64,000 nucleotides of DNA, taken from NCBI GenBank assembly GCA_027186245.1, contig CP114485.1, positions 3,472,001 to 3,536,000 on the forward strand. Direction: 5' to 3'. Positions 45,301 through 56,624 of the stretch are shown here, piece after piece; the first letter of the stretch is position 1; each line of letters begins with the position of its first letter. Source of the stretch: Coriaria nepalensis (taxonomy: Eukaryota; Streptophyta; Magnoliopsida; Cucurbitales; Coriariaceae). Under the pieces are notes generated by a model that was given only the letters and a program-made list of their open reading frames with translations, was not told the DNA's origin and did not search any database. The position numbers were made by a program, and so were the translations under genes.

Positions 45301-46197
45301 TTGATGTTGTACAGGGCTATTCAGAGATAAAAAGTAGATCACTGCTCTCGTCAATGGAGAACCATGTTACAGTACTTCTTGAAGCTGGAAGACCTATCTA
45401 CTCGGCATCGTAAGAATGATGGATTTTCCCTCATTTTTCCCTTTTGCTCTTTTTTAGTTTCAATTCATGCTAGTATACACAAGTGTTTCATTTAATAGTG
45501 TTTGAATCTTTTCTACAAAATCAGTCACAGTTTGCAGGAGTAATAATATATTTCTCATATGTCTGGGTCTGTAATGACATAAATTTGAATAATCTCAAGT
45601 CTTTTTCTAGATATCCTGTTCAAGGATATTCTATTACCTTCCAGTTGACAATTCTTTTCCTGACTTGTCCTTTTATGCATCTCATTGTCAGTTTTGCTTT
45701 TGGGGTTCTGAGGAGATTCTTGCCAGAGGAGAAGGTGGAATCGGTAAAGGGTATGGCACTGACAGCTGATGGAACCGGAGTGGTATTTGATGTCCCAAAA
45801 GAAGATTTAGATCAATTTCTCGCCGGTACTATTCGAAACTCTAGATATATTGTGTTGTTCATTTTTTCTTACTCGTGTATATAGGATATTTTTCAACATG
45901 CAAAGGTTCTACATTTTTCTCATACTCGTATCAAAATTGCTTACCATCACAGGAACAAAGAACGCTCATGATGTGAGTTTGGAGGTGGTAAAAGAATTGC
46001 CTAAATTGCAGCCCAAGGACCAGTCAAGAGGAGGGGGAAGATTTGGTCGGGGTGGTAGCTTTGGTGATCGGAGAGGTGGTTCTGGTGGTAGGTTTTCCAG
46101 CGGAAGAGGTGGTGGCTTTGGTGATAGGAGAAGCAGTGGCAGTAGGTTTTCCGGGGGCAGAGGTGGCAGCCATGGAAACAACAGGAACAAATGGTGA
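42349..46197 (+). CDS. RH7: Nucleolar DEAD-box RNA helicase RH7 (PRH75 type)
   Basis: Fourteen exons: 42349-42804, 43057-43191, 43269-43409, 43525-43636, 43862-43932, 44014-44168, 44286-44397, 44529-44630, 44712-44772, 44852-45020, 45102-45198, 45315-45409, 45692-45825 and 45953-46197. They join to 694 aa (Arabidopsis RH7 about 671). The Lys/Glu-rich N-terminal tail carries nuclear signals. Helicase motifs are intact: ARTGQGKT (I, split by intron 1), PTRELAKQ (Ia), TPGRI (Ib), LDEADEML (II), SAT (III), ARGLDI (V) and [10 protein letters not shown] (VI). A GUCT domain follows (FGVLRRFLP), then a Gly/Arg/Ser-rich RGG-like tail. PRH75-type helicases act in rRNA processing and cold tolerance. The start is the first ATG after the telo-box leader. 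Confidence 0.97.
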
Positions 46198-46860
46198 AAG
46201 TGATTTCAGATATTCCTATGACCTCTTGCTGCCTGCATTGAATCATAACCTAAAGATTCATAATTTTTTCCTCTTTTTATTTTTTTTTCCTTTCCTTTTT
46301 TTAACTTTTTTAGTCTCCAACTTTTACAGTTTATTTATTTTATATTTGGTGGGTGAAGTGAATTTCTCAATTTTGGCTGGTAATGTAAGATATGTCGTGT
46401 TATATGTAGACAAAAAGACTCTTGAACTGGGTATGAGTGAGATTAAGATATGTCGGAAATTATATTTTAAATTTATTTATTAATATTATAAGTTTAATTT
46501 TTTGGTTTTTGTGGAGAGGATTTTCTCGGATTAAAAAAGAAAAGAATTGTCTGTAGCTAAATAAGTTCATAGGATATATATATATATATTTTTAAAAGAT
46601 TATAAAACAAGTAAAGCGATTTAAATTAATGAGGATATATATATATATATATTTTTTATCGTCGGGACTAGTGGCAGCGGCGTTTTACTTCTTTGGGTGA
46701 TGGATTGTGTAGTTTGACAGGTGTTCCCTTCGGGCCTTTCAAAACCTACCCCACCACCTAAAATCTCTTTTTCTTCTTTTCCTTCCCGATCCTTTTTTGC
46801 ACGGAGTCAGCTCTTTTCTTCTTCCTCCTCTTCTTCTATTTACTCTAATTAGTGAAGAAG
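46198..46860. other. Spacer RH7-OMA1
   Basis: About 660 bp, AT-rich, with two TA runs near 46576 and 46637. The last 150 bp are CT-rich and probably form the OMA1 leader; no other gene seen. Confidence 0.5.
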
Positions 46861-48498
46861 ATGTTCATGAAAAAGGGTCATATGAGTTGGTTCAGAAGAA
46901 CAAAGTATGCATTCGATTCTTTCAAAAACTTATCTTCGAAGATTTTACTTCCTAAAATTCCAATTAAAGAACCCATTTCGAGAATTTTCCCAGCTGTGAA
47001 AAGCCCTTCTTCTTCATCTTCTTCTGGGTTTTCGCGAAGATTTTCAGGTCTCCAAATTGAATCAAAGTCGAACCTCTGCAGCCCCTTTCTGGTCTGTTCA
47101 AGGAGATTCTACTTTGTTGATCGCTATCGAGTCCAACATTTCAGGCCGAGAGGGCCCAGGCGGTGGTTTCAGAATCCAACAACTGTACTGATTGTTGTTC
47201 TGGTAAGTTCTGGAGTAGTAATCACAGTTTATTTTGGCAACTTAGAAACTGTACCTTATACGAAAAGAACCCATTTGGTTCTCCTGTCGAAACCTATGGA
47301 GAGGAAGCTTGGCGAGACTCAATTCCAGCAATTGAAGTCTTCTTTTAAAGGGAAAATTCTGCCTGCAATACACCCGGAAAGCATTAGGGTCCGATTGATT
47401 GCTAAGGACATAATCGAAGCTCTGCAAAGAGGATTGAAGCAGGAACATGTGTGGAGTGATTTAGCGTATGCGTCTGACAGTTATAGTGATGGGTCTAATT
47501 CCAAAGAAGGGAAGGAAGATGATGAGATATTAATGGCGTTGAGGGAAAGTGGAGAGGAGGAGACAAAGTGGTTTAAAGAGGATGAAGTTTTAGATGATAA
47601 ATGGGTTCATCAGAGTAGGAAGAAGGGTGAAGAGAGAGGGTCTCAACCTGACACTTCTCATTTGGAGGGATTGAATTGGGAAATTTTGGTTGTGGATGAG
47701 CCTGTTGTTAACGCATTTTGCTTGCCGGGTGGGAAGATTGTGGTTTTCACTGGCTTGCTTGAGCACTTTAGAAGTGATGCAGAGATTGCTACCATTGTTG
47801 GGCACGAGGTATATTATTAAGCTTGTTGTTTAGCTAATTGGGTGGTTTTATTATTTGCTTTTGACTACGTTTGCAACTTGTTGTTGATAGCTAGTCTTAG
47901 GTGACATGTTAGGATTGGATTTCTATTATGGGTCGATCGATGTTCGGGTTGTAATAGGATCATTGTTTTTGTTCTTGTTTTTTGTTCATTTAGGTAGGGC
48001 ATTGTGTGGCTCGTCATGCAGCAGAAGGGATTACAAAGAATCTTTGGTTTGCCATATTGCAGCTTGTTCTCTATCAGTTTGTTATGCCTGATATCGTCAA
48101 TACAATGTCAATCCTTTTCCTAAAGCTTCCTTTCTCCAGAAGGTAAAATAATTCACCTAGATAATAGAGCTTTACTATAAATGAGCCCTGCTTTCATGTT
48201 ATATAACTTGCATTGAAGCTATTCGGGGTCCTTTTTTTTTTTTTTTAGAATGGAGATGGAAGCTGATTATATTGGGCTGTTATTGATATCTTCGGCCGGA
48301 TATGATCCTAGAGTGGCTCCTCATGTGTACAGGAAATTGGACAAGGTGACGGGTGAGTCGGCCCTTAAAGATTATCTTTCGACTCATCCCTCTGGAAAGA
48401 AGCGGGCTAAGTTGCTAGCTCAAGCTACAGTTATGGAGGAAGCTCTCACAATTTACAGAGAAACCAGAGCTGGACGAGGAATTGAAGGTTTTCTATGA
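46861..48498 (+). CDS. OMA1: Mitochondrial metalloendopeptidase OMA1-like (M48)
   Basis: Three exons: 46861-47808, 47994-48142 and 48249-48498; 448 aa. The basic, Ser-rich N-terminus suggests a mitochondrial presequence. A transmembrane segment (TTVLIVVLVSSGVVITVYF) lies near residues 104-122, followed by an acidic insert, FCLPGGKIVVFTGLL, and the zinc site GHE|VGHCVARH (His315, Glu316, His319), split exactly by intron 1. EMEADYIGL supplies the third ligand Glu, and STHPSGKKRAKLL is the C-terminal conserved block. OMA1 is the stress-activated inner-membrane protease of mitochondrial quality control. The frame is open from a GTG at 46852, but the first ATG is 46861. Confidence 0.95.
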
Positions 48499-49138
48499 GA
48501 CTGTATTTTAATTTCTCCCTCATTTCCTCTCATTTCTTTTGAAGTCTGAATTGTACAATCTGCAAGTGAATACGGAACACTATTGCCAAAAGTTTTCATC
48601 TTGGATCCTTGAATTGTATTATCAAGATATTTTCAAATGGTTCAACTTCAATTTGGGTTATAGTTGATCTGAAATTAAACAAAAGAAGTTAAAAGAACAT
48701 GCAATAAAAACTCGGAGGCAAGTCAGCGAAATTGACATGCCCCATTTATTACCAAATCATGATTCATCCATCTCTGTTCGAAAGTCTACTCTGTCTAGTC
48801 TGAATGAATGTAATCATGTATACGGATCATCGTCAATCGGAGGGACACACCATTCACGGTGAATTTATATAGCTGCATTTTTCATTGAAAACATAAAAAA
48901 AATCTCGAGAAATAAAAAACATATACAGACTTACTTCCCTCCCTTAGTTATTACTACTCTGATCCAGTTCGCATTACCATTAACTCTCACCTGCCAACTG
49001 TAAATTTCAATCTGAACTTCTGGGGACGTGAAAAAAAAAAAAGAAAAAAAAACCATTCCATTCCCCTCAATAAATTCATCTCCTCCCCCTACATTTTCTT
49101 CTTCCACTACCATCACTACAGTAATTTCTGTGTCTAAA
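48499..49138. other. Spacer OMA1-KCS
   Basis: About 640 bp without a recognised gene. A poly-A run (49030-49042) and CT-rich DNA lead into the KCS-like ATG. Confidence 0.5.
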
Positions 49139-50563
49139 ATGGAGTCTTCTTCTTCTTCCTCTAAGCTCAGTCTTGACACTCTTCAGGATCACTCCAAAGA
49201 AAAGCTTCTCATTCTCATCCTTATAACCTCCATTGAAGCTCTCTTCTTCTTACAAAAATGGCAACCCATATTCCACCTCCTTTTGCTCTCAACCATCTTC
49301 CTCCTCTTCTCACTAATCAAAACCCACATCTTAAACCAAACCAAGAATCCAATCTACTTAGTAGATTTCTCATGCCTCAAGCCACCATCCTTCTGCAGAG
49401 TCCCTTTCTCCTCCTTCCTAGAACATGCCTCCATGATCCAACCCTTAAACCCATCAACCATCTCCTTCATGTCTAAAATCCTTACCTCCTCGGGCCAAAG
49501 TGAACAAACCTACCTCCCTCCTGCCCTACACTACATCCCACCTAAAACCCACTTGCAAGAGGCCATTAATGAAGCCCATATGGTCCTCTTCTCTGTCATT
49601 GACGACCTCTTAGACAAAACCAATCTCTCCCCACGTGACATAGACATCCTTATTATGAACTGCAGCAACTTCTGCCCCTCCCCTTCTCTCTCCTCCATTG
49701 TCATCAACAAATACTCCATGAGAAGTGATATCAAAAGCTTCAACCTCTCAGGGATGGGCTGTAGTGCAAGTGCTACGGGTGTCCATTTGGCCCAAAACCT
49801 CCTCCAAATTTATAACAACTCTTATGCTCTTGTTCTTAGTACAGAAATTTTGTCGACCGGTTGGTATGGAGGGCTTGAACATCCCAAATTAATTATCAAC
49901 TGTCTCTTCAGAATGGGCAGTGCAGCAATCTTACTCACAAACCGAAAAGAAGCTAAAAACTCATCAAAATACAATCTTTACAAATCGTTAAGAACACAGC
50001 GAGCCATGGATGATAAGAGTTACCTCGCCGCCATGCTTGAAGAAGACATAAACGGGAAACGGGGTGTAACTCTAGGCAGAGACCTGTTACCGGTAGTAGG
50101 TGAAGCTCTTCGTCTACACATCAAAATGTTTGCTTCTTCAATCCTGCCATCTTCAGAGAAGTTCAAGCATGGCGTATCGTTGATCAGAAAGAGAGTTACG
50201 ATGAGCAAGGAGACGACTTACGTGCCGGATTTCAAGACGGTGATACAGCATTTCTGCTTGCCTACGTCAGGTAAGGCGTTTCTGAGGGAGATAGGGAAAG
50301 GGTTGAAGCTTGGTGAGAAGGACATGGAGGCTGCAACCATGACTCTGCATCGGTTTGGGAATCAGTCTTCTTCTTCGTTGTGGTATGAACTGGCTTACTT
50401 AGAAGCTAAAGGGAGAGTTCATGTTGGGGATAAAGTGTGGCAAGTTGGGCTTGGTACTGGGCCCAAGTGTGTAAGTGTTGTTTGGGAGTGTATTAGGCCC
50501 ATTTCAGGTGAGTCCAGTAAGGGCCCATGGGCTGATTGTATACATCAGTATCCTATTTATTGA
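49139..50563 (+). CDS. 3-ketoacyl-CoA synthase-like protein without the catalytic His
   Basis: Intronless, 474 aa. Two N-terminal membrane segments (about residues 21-57) are followed by the FAE1/CUT1-type condensing domain: YLVDFSCLKPP, CSNFCPSPSLSS, FNLSGMGCSAS with the acyl-binding Cys208, NCLFRMGSAAILL, and FGNQSSSSLWYELAY with Asn408. The third member of the Cys-His-Asn triad is not conserved: the HFC.HAGG motif reads HFCLPTSGKAF, putting Pro375 at the His position. Very-long-chain fatty acid elongation by this protein alone is therefore doubtful. The KCS3/12/19 subgroup of Arabidopsis is, as I recall, divergent in this region, and KCS3 is reported as a regulator of KCS6; this gene probably belongs there. 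The frame opens at a GTG at 49028, but the first ATG is 49139. Confidence 0.92.
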   Translation: MESSSSSSKLSLDTLQDHSKEKLLILILITSIEALFFLQKWQPIFHLLLLSTIFLLFSLIKTHILNQTKNPIYLVDFSCLKPPSFCRVPFSSFLEHASMIQPLNPSTISFMSKILTSSGQSEQTYLPPALHYIPPKTHLQEAINEAHMVLFSVIDDLLDKTNLSPRDIDILIMNCSNFCPSPSLSSIVINKYSMRSDIKSFNLSGMGCSASATGVHLAQNLLQIYNNSYALVLSTEILSTGWYGGLEHPKLIINCLFRMGSAAILLTNRKEAKNSSKYNLYKSLRTQRAMDDKSYLAAMLEEDINGKRGVTLGRDLLPVVGEALRLHIKMFASSILPSSEKFKHGVSLIRKRVTMSKETTYVPDFKTVIQHFCLPTSGKAFLREIGKGLKLGEKDMEAATMTLHRFGNQSSSSLWYELAYLEAKGRVHVGDKVWQVGLGTGPKCVSVVWECIRPISGESSKGPWADCIHQYPIY

Positions 50564-51147
50564 AAGTTGGAATAAATTATTATTTTGTGGATTCGAGTTA
50601 AATATTTGTACTGAAAGTGTCCATGTATGCTTTTGATTGTATACATGTATTCAGAGAGGCAATGGAATAAAACCATACTTATGGCTTCTTATCCGGGGCC
50701 CCACCTTCCATTAAAACCATTTTCATCTTCTCTCTCGTGACTTGAATCTCCGCTTCTTTATGTAGCCGTTGCACCTATTCTATTATCATTAGATCCACTC
50801 TCTTTACCAAAAGTCCCCACTTTTTACCCACAAAAGAAGGTTGTAAAAAGTTACTACAACGTGTGAAAAAAATGAAATGACAAGAAAGAAACAAAAGAGA
50901 GAGAGACCATAACCTCAATTAACTTCTTCCACCAGCCAAGAACCAACTTGCTCAGCTCCATCTTTAAGCACTTCTCTTTTGAGCAATTATGAAAGCAACT
51001 ACCCCACCCCTTCTTTATTACTTACTTCCACAGTGGCTTTGATGTTTTTCTACTCCCTTTCCTCCTCTTCGTCTTCTTCATTTTAAGTAGCTAGAAAATA
51101 GCAAAATTGGAGCTCTGTTATTTCTCTTTCTTTTTCGTTGCTGCAAA
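50564..51147. other. Spacer KCS-SBT1.3
   Basis: About 580 bp; no coding region recognised. The right half (50900-51145) is CT-rich and probably contains the SBT1.3 leader. Confidence 0.5.
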
Positions 51148-53520
51148 ATGGCTAGGAGTCCAACAAAATGGGTGGGCTTGTTCATGCTTTTCTTCAACCT
51201 CTTCCTTTCTGCAAAGACTAGTACTACTTCTCCTACCCAATCAAGCAAGAAGACATACATCGTCCAAATCGACAACTCTGCAATGCCATACGCATTCTCA
51301 AACCACGTAGAATGGTATTCAAATGTAGTGAAAACAGTACTGGTATCAAACCCTGTGAAAGAACAAGATGCTGGTCGTGCTGAAGAAGAAGAAGAAGAAG
51401 AGAGAATAATCTACACTTACCAGAACGCCTTCCACGGAGTCGCGGCCAGACTAACCGAACAAGAATCCCGAAAACTCGAACAACACGACGCCGTTTTGTC
51501 CATCTTTCCGGAAACCAAGTACCAACTGCACACAACGAGGAGCCCCACGTTCCTCGGCCTCGACCAGACAACCGACTCCCGCAACTTCCACTCCCAACAA
51601 CTACCTTCCGACTATGACGTCATCGTCGGCGTCTTAGACACCGGAATTTGGCCCGAAAGCGACAGCTTCAACGGCTCCAAGAATCCCCCAGTCCCTGCTC
51701 ACTGGAAAGGAACTTGCGAGACAGGCCGGGCCTTCACGAAACAGAATTGCAACCGAAAGATAGTCGGGGCCCGGGTTTTCTACCGTGGATATGAAGCTGC
51801 CACTGGGAAAATCAACGAGAAAACAGAGTACAAGTCGCCCCGAGACCAAGACGGGCACGGGACCCACACTGCCGCGACGGTTGCCGGAAATCCTGTACAT
51901 GGGGCCAACCTCTTAGGCTACGCTTACGGGACGGCTCGAGGAATGGCTCCTGCGGCGAGGATTGCAGCTTATAAAGTGTGTTGGACCGGAGGGTGTTTTA
52001 GCTCTGATATTTTGTCGGCAGTGGACAGGGCCGTGGAGGATGGAGTGAACGTCTTGTCGATATCTTTAGGCGGCGGGGTTTCATCTTATTACCGGGACAG
52101 TCTTTCCATAGCGGCTTTCGGGGCGATGGAGATGGGCGTGTTCGTTTCATGCTCGGCCGGAAACGGTGGGCCTGACCCTATTAGTCTTACCAACGTGTCC
52201 CCGTGGGTTACTACCGTCGGAGCGAGCACGATGGATAGGGACTTTCCTGCAATTGTGAAGATGGGAAATGGTACGAGGTTTTCTGGAGTTTCACTCTATA
52301 AAGGTAGAAGGGTTCTAGCCAAAAACAGGCAATATCCCGTAGTCTATATGGGTAGTAATTCAACCAATCCGGACCCCAACTCCTTGTGTTTGGACGGTAC
52401 TTTGGACCCGCATTTTGTGGCGGGAAAGATCGTTATTTGCGACCGAGGAATTAGCCCGAGAGTTCAAAAGGGTCAGGTGGTCAAAAACGCGGGTGGGGTC
52501 GGGATGATTCTAGCGAACACCGCTGCGAACGGGGAGGAGTTAGTAGCGGATTGTCATCTTCTTCCGGCAGTTGCGGTCGGAGAAAAAGAAGGGAAAGAAA
52601 TCAAACACTATGCATTATCACATCCTAAACCCACTGCCACTCTATCTCTACTTGGGACTAGGTTAGGGATCAAGCCTTCTCCTATAGTAGCGGCTTTCTC
52701 GTCCAGAGGCCCGAATTTTCTTACACTTGAAATTCTCAAGCCTGATTTGATAGCCCCCGGGGTGAACATTCTCGCAGCATGGAGCGGCGAAAATGGCCCA
52801 TCGGGCATGTCCACAGATCGTAGACGGGTCAAGTTCAGCATTCTTTCCGGGACATCAATGTCTTGTCCTCATGTAAGTGGCGTGGCCGCTTTGATCAAAG
52901 CGAAACATCCCGAGTGGAGCCCGGCTGCCATAAAGTCGGCTCTTATGACAACGGCTTATGTTCATGACAATACTCAAAAGCCATTGACTGATGCTTCGGT
53001 TGATTCCCCTTCTAGCGCTTATGATCATGGAGCCGGACATATAAACCCGAAGAAGGCTCTTGACCCGGGTTTGATTTACGATATCACCCCTCAGGACTAC
53101 TTCGAGTTTCTCTGTGGTACACAGGATTTAACCCCTGCCCAGTTGAGAGTTTTTTCCAAGCATTCAAATAGGAGTTGCCATCATAGATTAGGAAATGCAG
53201 GGGATCTAAATTACCCTGCAATCTCTGCTGTTTTTCCCGAAAAAGCTTCCGTTAAGTCCTTGAGCTTTCATAGGACAGTGACTAACGTCGGAAATCCGGT
53301 TTCAAGTTATCATGTTGTTGTTTCGCCGTTTAAAGGTGCTTCTGTTAAGGTTGAGCCAGAGGTTTTGAAGTTTACAAGTATGAATCAGAAGTTGAGTTAT
53401 AAGATTACTCTAGTGACTATGATAAGGCAGAATGCACCTGAATTTGGTGGTCTTGTTTGGAAAGATGGAGTGCATAAGGTGAGAAGCCCAATTGTTCTTA
53501 CATGGTTGCCACCAATTTGA
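51148..53520 (+). CDS. SBT1.3: Secreted subtilisin-like serine protease SBT1.3
   Basis: Intronless, 790 aa, in the order signal peptide (1-~24), I9 inhibitor prodomain (KTYIVQ to LHTTRSPTFLGL), S8 catalytic domain interrupted by a PA domain (about 350-500), and a fibronectin-III-like C-terminus ending VRSPIVLTWLPPI. The catalytic set is complete: Asp164 (VLDTGIWPES), His237 (DGHGTHTAA), oxyanion Asn339 (SAGNGGP) and Ser570 (GTSMSCPHVSG). RDQDGHGTHTAATVAG and ISLGGGVSSYYRDSLSIA match my memory of Arabidopsis SBT1.3 closely. A Glu run (about residues 80-86) sits in the prodomain. Such subtilases act in the apoplast; substrates of SBT1.3 are not established here. Confidence 0.97.
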   Translation: MARSPTKWVGLFMLFFNLFLSAKTSTTSPTQSSKKTYIVQIDNSAMPYAFSNHVEWYSNVVKTVLVSNPVKEQDAGRAEEEEEEERIIYTYQNAFHGVAARLTEQESRKLEQHDAVLSIFPETKYQLHTTRSPTFLGLDQTTDSRNFHSQQLPSDYDVIVGVLDTGIWPESDSFNGSKNPPVPAHWKGTCETGRAFTKQNCNRKIVGARVFYRGYEAATGKINEKTEYKSPRDQDGHGTHTAATVAGNPVHGANLLGYAYGTARGMAPAARIAAYKVCWTGGCFSSDILSAVDRAVEDGVNVLSISLGGGVSSYYRDSLSIAAFGAMEMGVFVSCSAGNGGPDPISLTNVSPWVTTVGASTMDRDFPAIVKMGNGTRFSGVSLYKGRRVLAKNRQYPVVYMGSNSTNPDPNSLCLDGTLDPHFVAGKIVICDRGISPRVQKGQVVKNAGGVGMILANTAANGEELVADCHLLPAVAVGEKEGKEIKHYALSHPKPTATLSLLGTRLGIKPSPIVAAFSSRGPNFLTLEILKPDLIAPGVNILAAWSGENGPSGMSTDRRRVKFSILSGTSMSCPHVSGVAALIKAKHPEWSPAAIKSALMTTAYVHDNTQKPLTDASVDSPSSAYDHGAGHINPKKALDPGLIYDITPQDYFEFLCGTQDLTPAQLRVFSKHSNRSCHHRLGNAGDLNYPAISAVFPEKASVKSLSFHRTVTNVGNPVSSYHVVVSPFKGASVKVEPEVLKFTSMNQKLSYKITLVTMIRQNAPEFGGLVWKDGVHKVRSPIVLTWLPPI

Positions 53521-55131
53521 ATGTTTGAATCATGGCTTTTGTCTAGATTTCCTCTAAAAAGAATAAAAGATTGTTTATGGGTTTTCTCCTCCTTTTTTTC
53601 TTTTTGGTCGGATTGTTAATTGATATCAAGCTTTTAAGCTCGCTCCTCTGTTTTATTGTAATGATTTGTAGCATTTTTTTTTAACGAATGGAGAGGGATA
53701 TAGCTGTTGTATGAATCATTATCGATTGAAAAGCAGAGTTCAATTATGTGTCGTCCGATTTGTTGTGATAATCTGATTCATTTTGGAAACTTTGAGGAAC
53801 TTTATGGAAGTGCTGTGAGATTATTTTAATGTTGCTTTTGAACATGGTACGAATGCGAAGTGCCACTTTTTGTTGTGTTCGATCGCTAAGGTTGTGTCCA
53901 TTAGGAATTCAAAGATCATAACGTAGAGAGAGGAAACGAATAAAATTAGGCACAATTTTCCTCAAATTAACTTATAAATGAAAAGTTACGTAAAACACAT
54001 ATACATTAAAGTGTCAAAGATTAAACTGTCATGAGATCAAATTACTAATAGGATAATTTTGAGACCAAACGAGTTGTCCTTGCTATTGTTCTTGTATGGA
54101 TGATTTGATGACTTGTCATTTATTATAACGCTGATACGTCATTCAAGATATACCACAAAAATTGCCAACCACTGGGTGAGTTTGTAGGAGTATTGATAAC
54201 ATTATAACGTTCTCTAAAGTGGTATTATATGCGAAAGTGGTAACATTAATTATTCAAGAACGTGTTACGTATATTAAGGTAGGCGCCGTTTGGCTTTTCT
54301 CTTTGTTTTTCTTCCTCTTCTTAATGATCCAAAAAGTTATTAGTGCGTTTTCAATCGAGATTATGATAAAGTTAAAACAGATAATTTAGAAATATTTTAA
54401 AATATTTTTGAAAATTTATCAGCTGCGTGCTGTATATAATCCATAAGATAAGGATAAGATGTTACGGTCTTTGTACGTGTCATCTCAAATTATTGATCAA
54501 AAGTTGACTTGACCGCTTTGTTATGAGTCCCCCCCCCTTTTCTCTCTATGCCAAGCCAAATACAGCCTAAGAATTATGATTGAGGTTGTATATGTATCAT
54601 GACTTGTGTAGTAAACATGTGCGGACATGTGTTCTATCGCAATCACTTGTTTTAGGTACAAGCCAAAGATCACACGGCATTCTGCTTATATAACACGCAT
54701 TTTATTATTTGATTTTTTTTTTTTTTTATTGACCCAAAATAAATATTGTAATATTTTATGAACTCTGTATTGTGTTGACTTGTCCAACCGATCGAATAGA
54801 TATTTTTAATAAATTGATTAAAAATATTTATAAATAAAAATAAAATTCTTAATTTATAAATCTATATATTGCCGTTGAATAAATTTTATTCTATTGAATT
54901 TTCAACACGTGTATTATGGGATTTTATTATTATTTCTTAAAAAAATAATATAAAATAATATATATATATATATAATTTTTAATTTTTACTATGATTCTAC
55001 TATCGACACGTGTTGGTTTTTTATGTGTTGGCACTTTTTCAGCTGAGTCTGACATTCCTAGTGGCGAGAAAGTGAACTATCGGCTATGCTTTTAGACACG
55101 ACAGCAAGACAGACAGAGACCCACATGTAAC
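53521..55131. other. AT-rich spacer downstream of SBT1.3
   Basis: 1.6 kb with no gene recognised. Visible: an eight- to nine-C run near 54530, T runs near 54714-54727 and TA-rich DNA near 54950-54975. Confidence 0.5.
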
Positions 55132-55408
55132 GAGAATGGATCCTGTGTTACCGTAATTCCACATCATTTTCACACGTGGAGAGACCAACCAATAGATATG
55201 AAACAAGTGTCTCACGCATTAAAAAAAGAAAAATCAAATGTAGTCCTTTAAGTTTTAAATATTGTAAAAATAACTCGCCTTCTTCTTCATCCCCAACCAC
55301 CGCCACAGCCATTGTTGCCGCTTCCACCGCCGGAGTTCGTCTCCTCTACCTCTCTCACTCTCGGATCTTAGTCCGGTGGCTAAGAACAAATCTCGATCTG
55401 ACTCTTGA
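55132..55408 (+). repeat. Left arm of a long inverted repeat
   Basis: From GAGAATGGATCCTGTG to GACTCTTG this segment is matched in reverse complement by 55919-56210. Both arms contain the CACACGTGGAG box and a CT-rich stretch. The open frame through it (55176-55442) encodes a low-complexity Ser/Ala-rich peptide and is not taken as a gene. Confidence 0.85.
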
Positions 55409-55918
55409 CTCTTTCATAAGCGTTGGTGGTTATCGATCTTAGCCACAAAACTTTCATGAAAATCGATAAGTAATAAGTAATAGATTTCTTCTCTTCCATA
55501 CCTTTTCTCCTTTCTTTACTCCCTTCGCGCTCGTTATCTGTTTCTGCATCATTATCACTCCTTGACCTATACAGAGAAACTAAAAATTCAGCACCTATAA
55601 GTAGAAATCAAAGAATTTGATTATATGACGAAGATAACGAACAGAGTAGCGACTTTAGAGATCTAGTTGCGCCTCTTTCTTTTCGACACTTCCAGCTTTA
55701 ATGTTCTTTCCAATTTTTCCTTCTCCTTTTGCCTTTTGTAATGAATTCAGCTTCTGTGCACAACTAATCCAAAACACACAATAAACCAATGTTTGGGTTA
55801 GTAAAATCTCCACGAAAAAGCAGTTCGTAAGGACCAAGAAGTTCAATATTTAACACTAGTTGTGCAACAGTACGCAGTTTCGAAATCGAATTCCGGGATT
55901 TCGATCTTGGTTCGTGGC

Positions 55919-56210
55919 CAAGAGTCAGATCGAGATTTGTTCTTAGCCACCGGACTAAGATCCGAGAGGTAGAGGATGCGAACCCCGGAGGTGGAAGCGG
56001 CAACAATGGCTGTGGCGGTGGCTGGGGAGGAAGACGAAGGTGGCTGTAGAAGGAAGAAGAAGGTGGGTTATTTTTATAATATTTTAAATTTAAGGAACTA
56101 CATTTGATTTTTTCTTTTTTTGATTCGTGCGACACTAGTTTCATTTCTATTGATCAGACTCTCCACGTGTGAAAATGATGTGGAATTACGGTAACACAGG
56201 ATCCATTCTC
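55919..56210 (-). repeat. Right arm of a long inverted repeat
   Basis: Reverse complement of 55132-55408 with small indels: the same RILVRWLRTNLDLTL-coding segment appears on the opposite strand, and the outer end reads CACAGGATCCATTCTC. The arms are separated by about 510 bp, so a transcript across both could fold into a ~280-bp stem. This could be a MITE-like foldback element; clear target-site duplications were not found. Confidence 0.85.
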
Positions 56211-56624
56211 ACGTGTACCGGTGGCTCTCCTCTTCCTTGACCACTTATCCTCTTCCAGAGCCGGCTTTCTCTTTAGACAAGAGGAGCCGCTGCTTAGACA
56301 AGAGGAGCCCCCCCCTCCTTGGGGTTCTAAATATTTATTGCATATACATTTCTTTTATAATGATAAAATATTTATAATATTTTTAAAAAATGTTAAATAG
56401 ATTAATTATATTATTTATTAAAAAATTACTTTTATATTTTATATTTTTAAAAATAAAAATATATATATTTTATTTATTTATTTATTTTATAAAAAATATT
56501 TATTTATTTAATATAAAAATATACCTTTTTTTTAATTTTTGTATTAAGAAACTATAAATTTTAATTTAACTTATAATCTCAATAGACAAATCACGCGTCG
56601 ATGCCTGGGGCGCTCTCATCTTGT
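56211..56624. other. Spacer between inverted repeat and tandem module
   Basis: About 400 bp, mostly AT-rich low complexity (56330-56580), with a short C-rich patch near 56306-56318. No gene seen. Confidence 0.5.

Noticed and set aside
46043..46483. 146-codon Val/Gly-rich frame
   Set aside because: Out-of-frame reading of the Gly/Arg-rich tail of RH7.
55176..55442. 88-codon frame (+) and its counterpart 55764-56144 (-)
   Set aside because: Both are translations of the same inverted-repeat arms; low complexity, no ATG context conservation; treated as repeat DNA.
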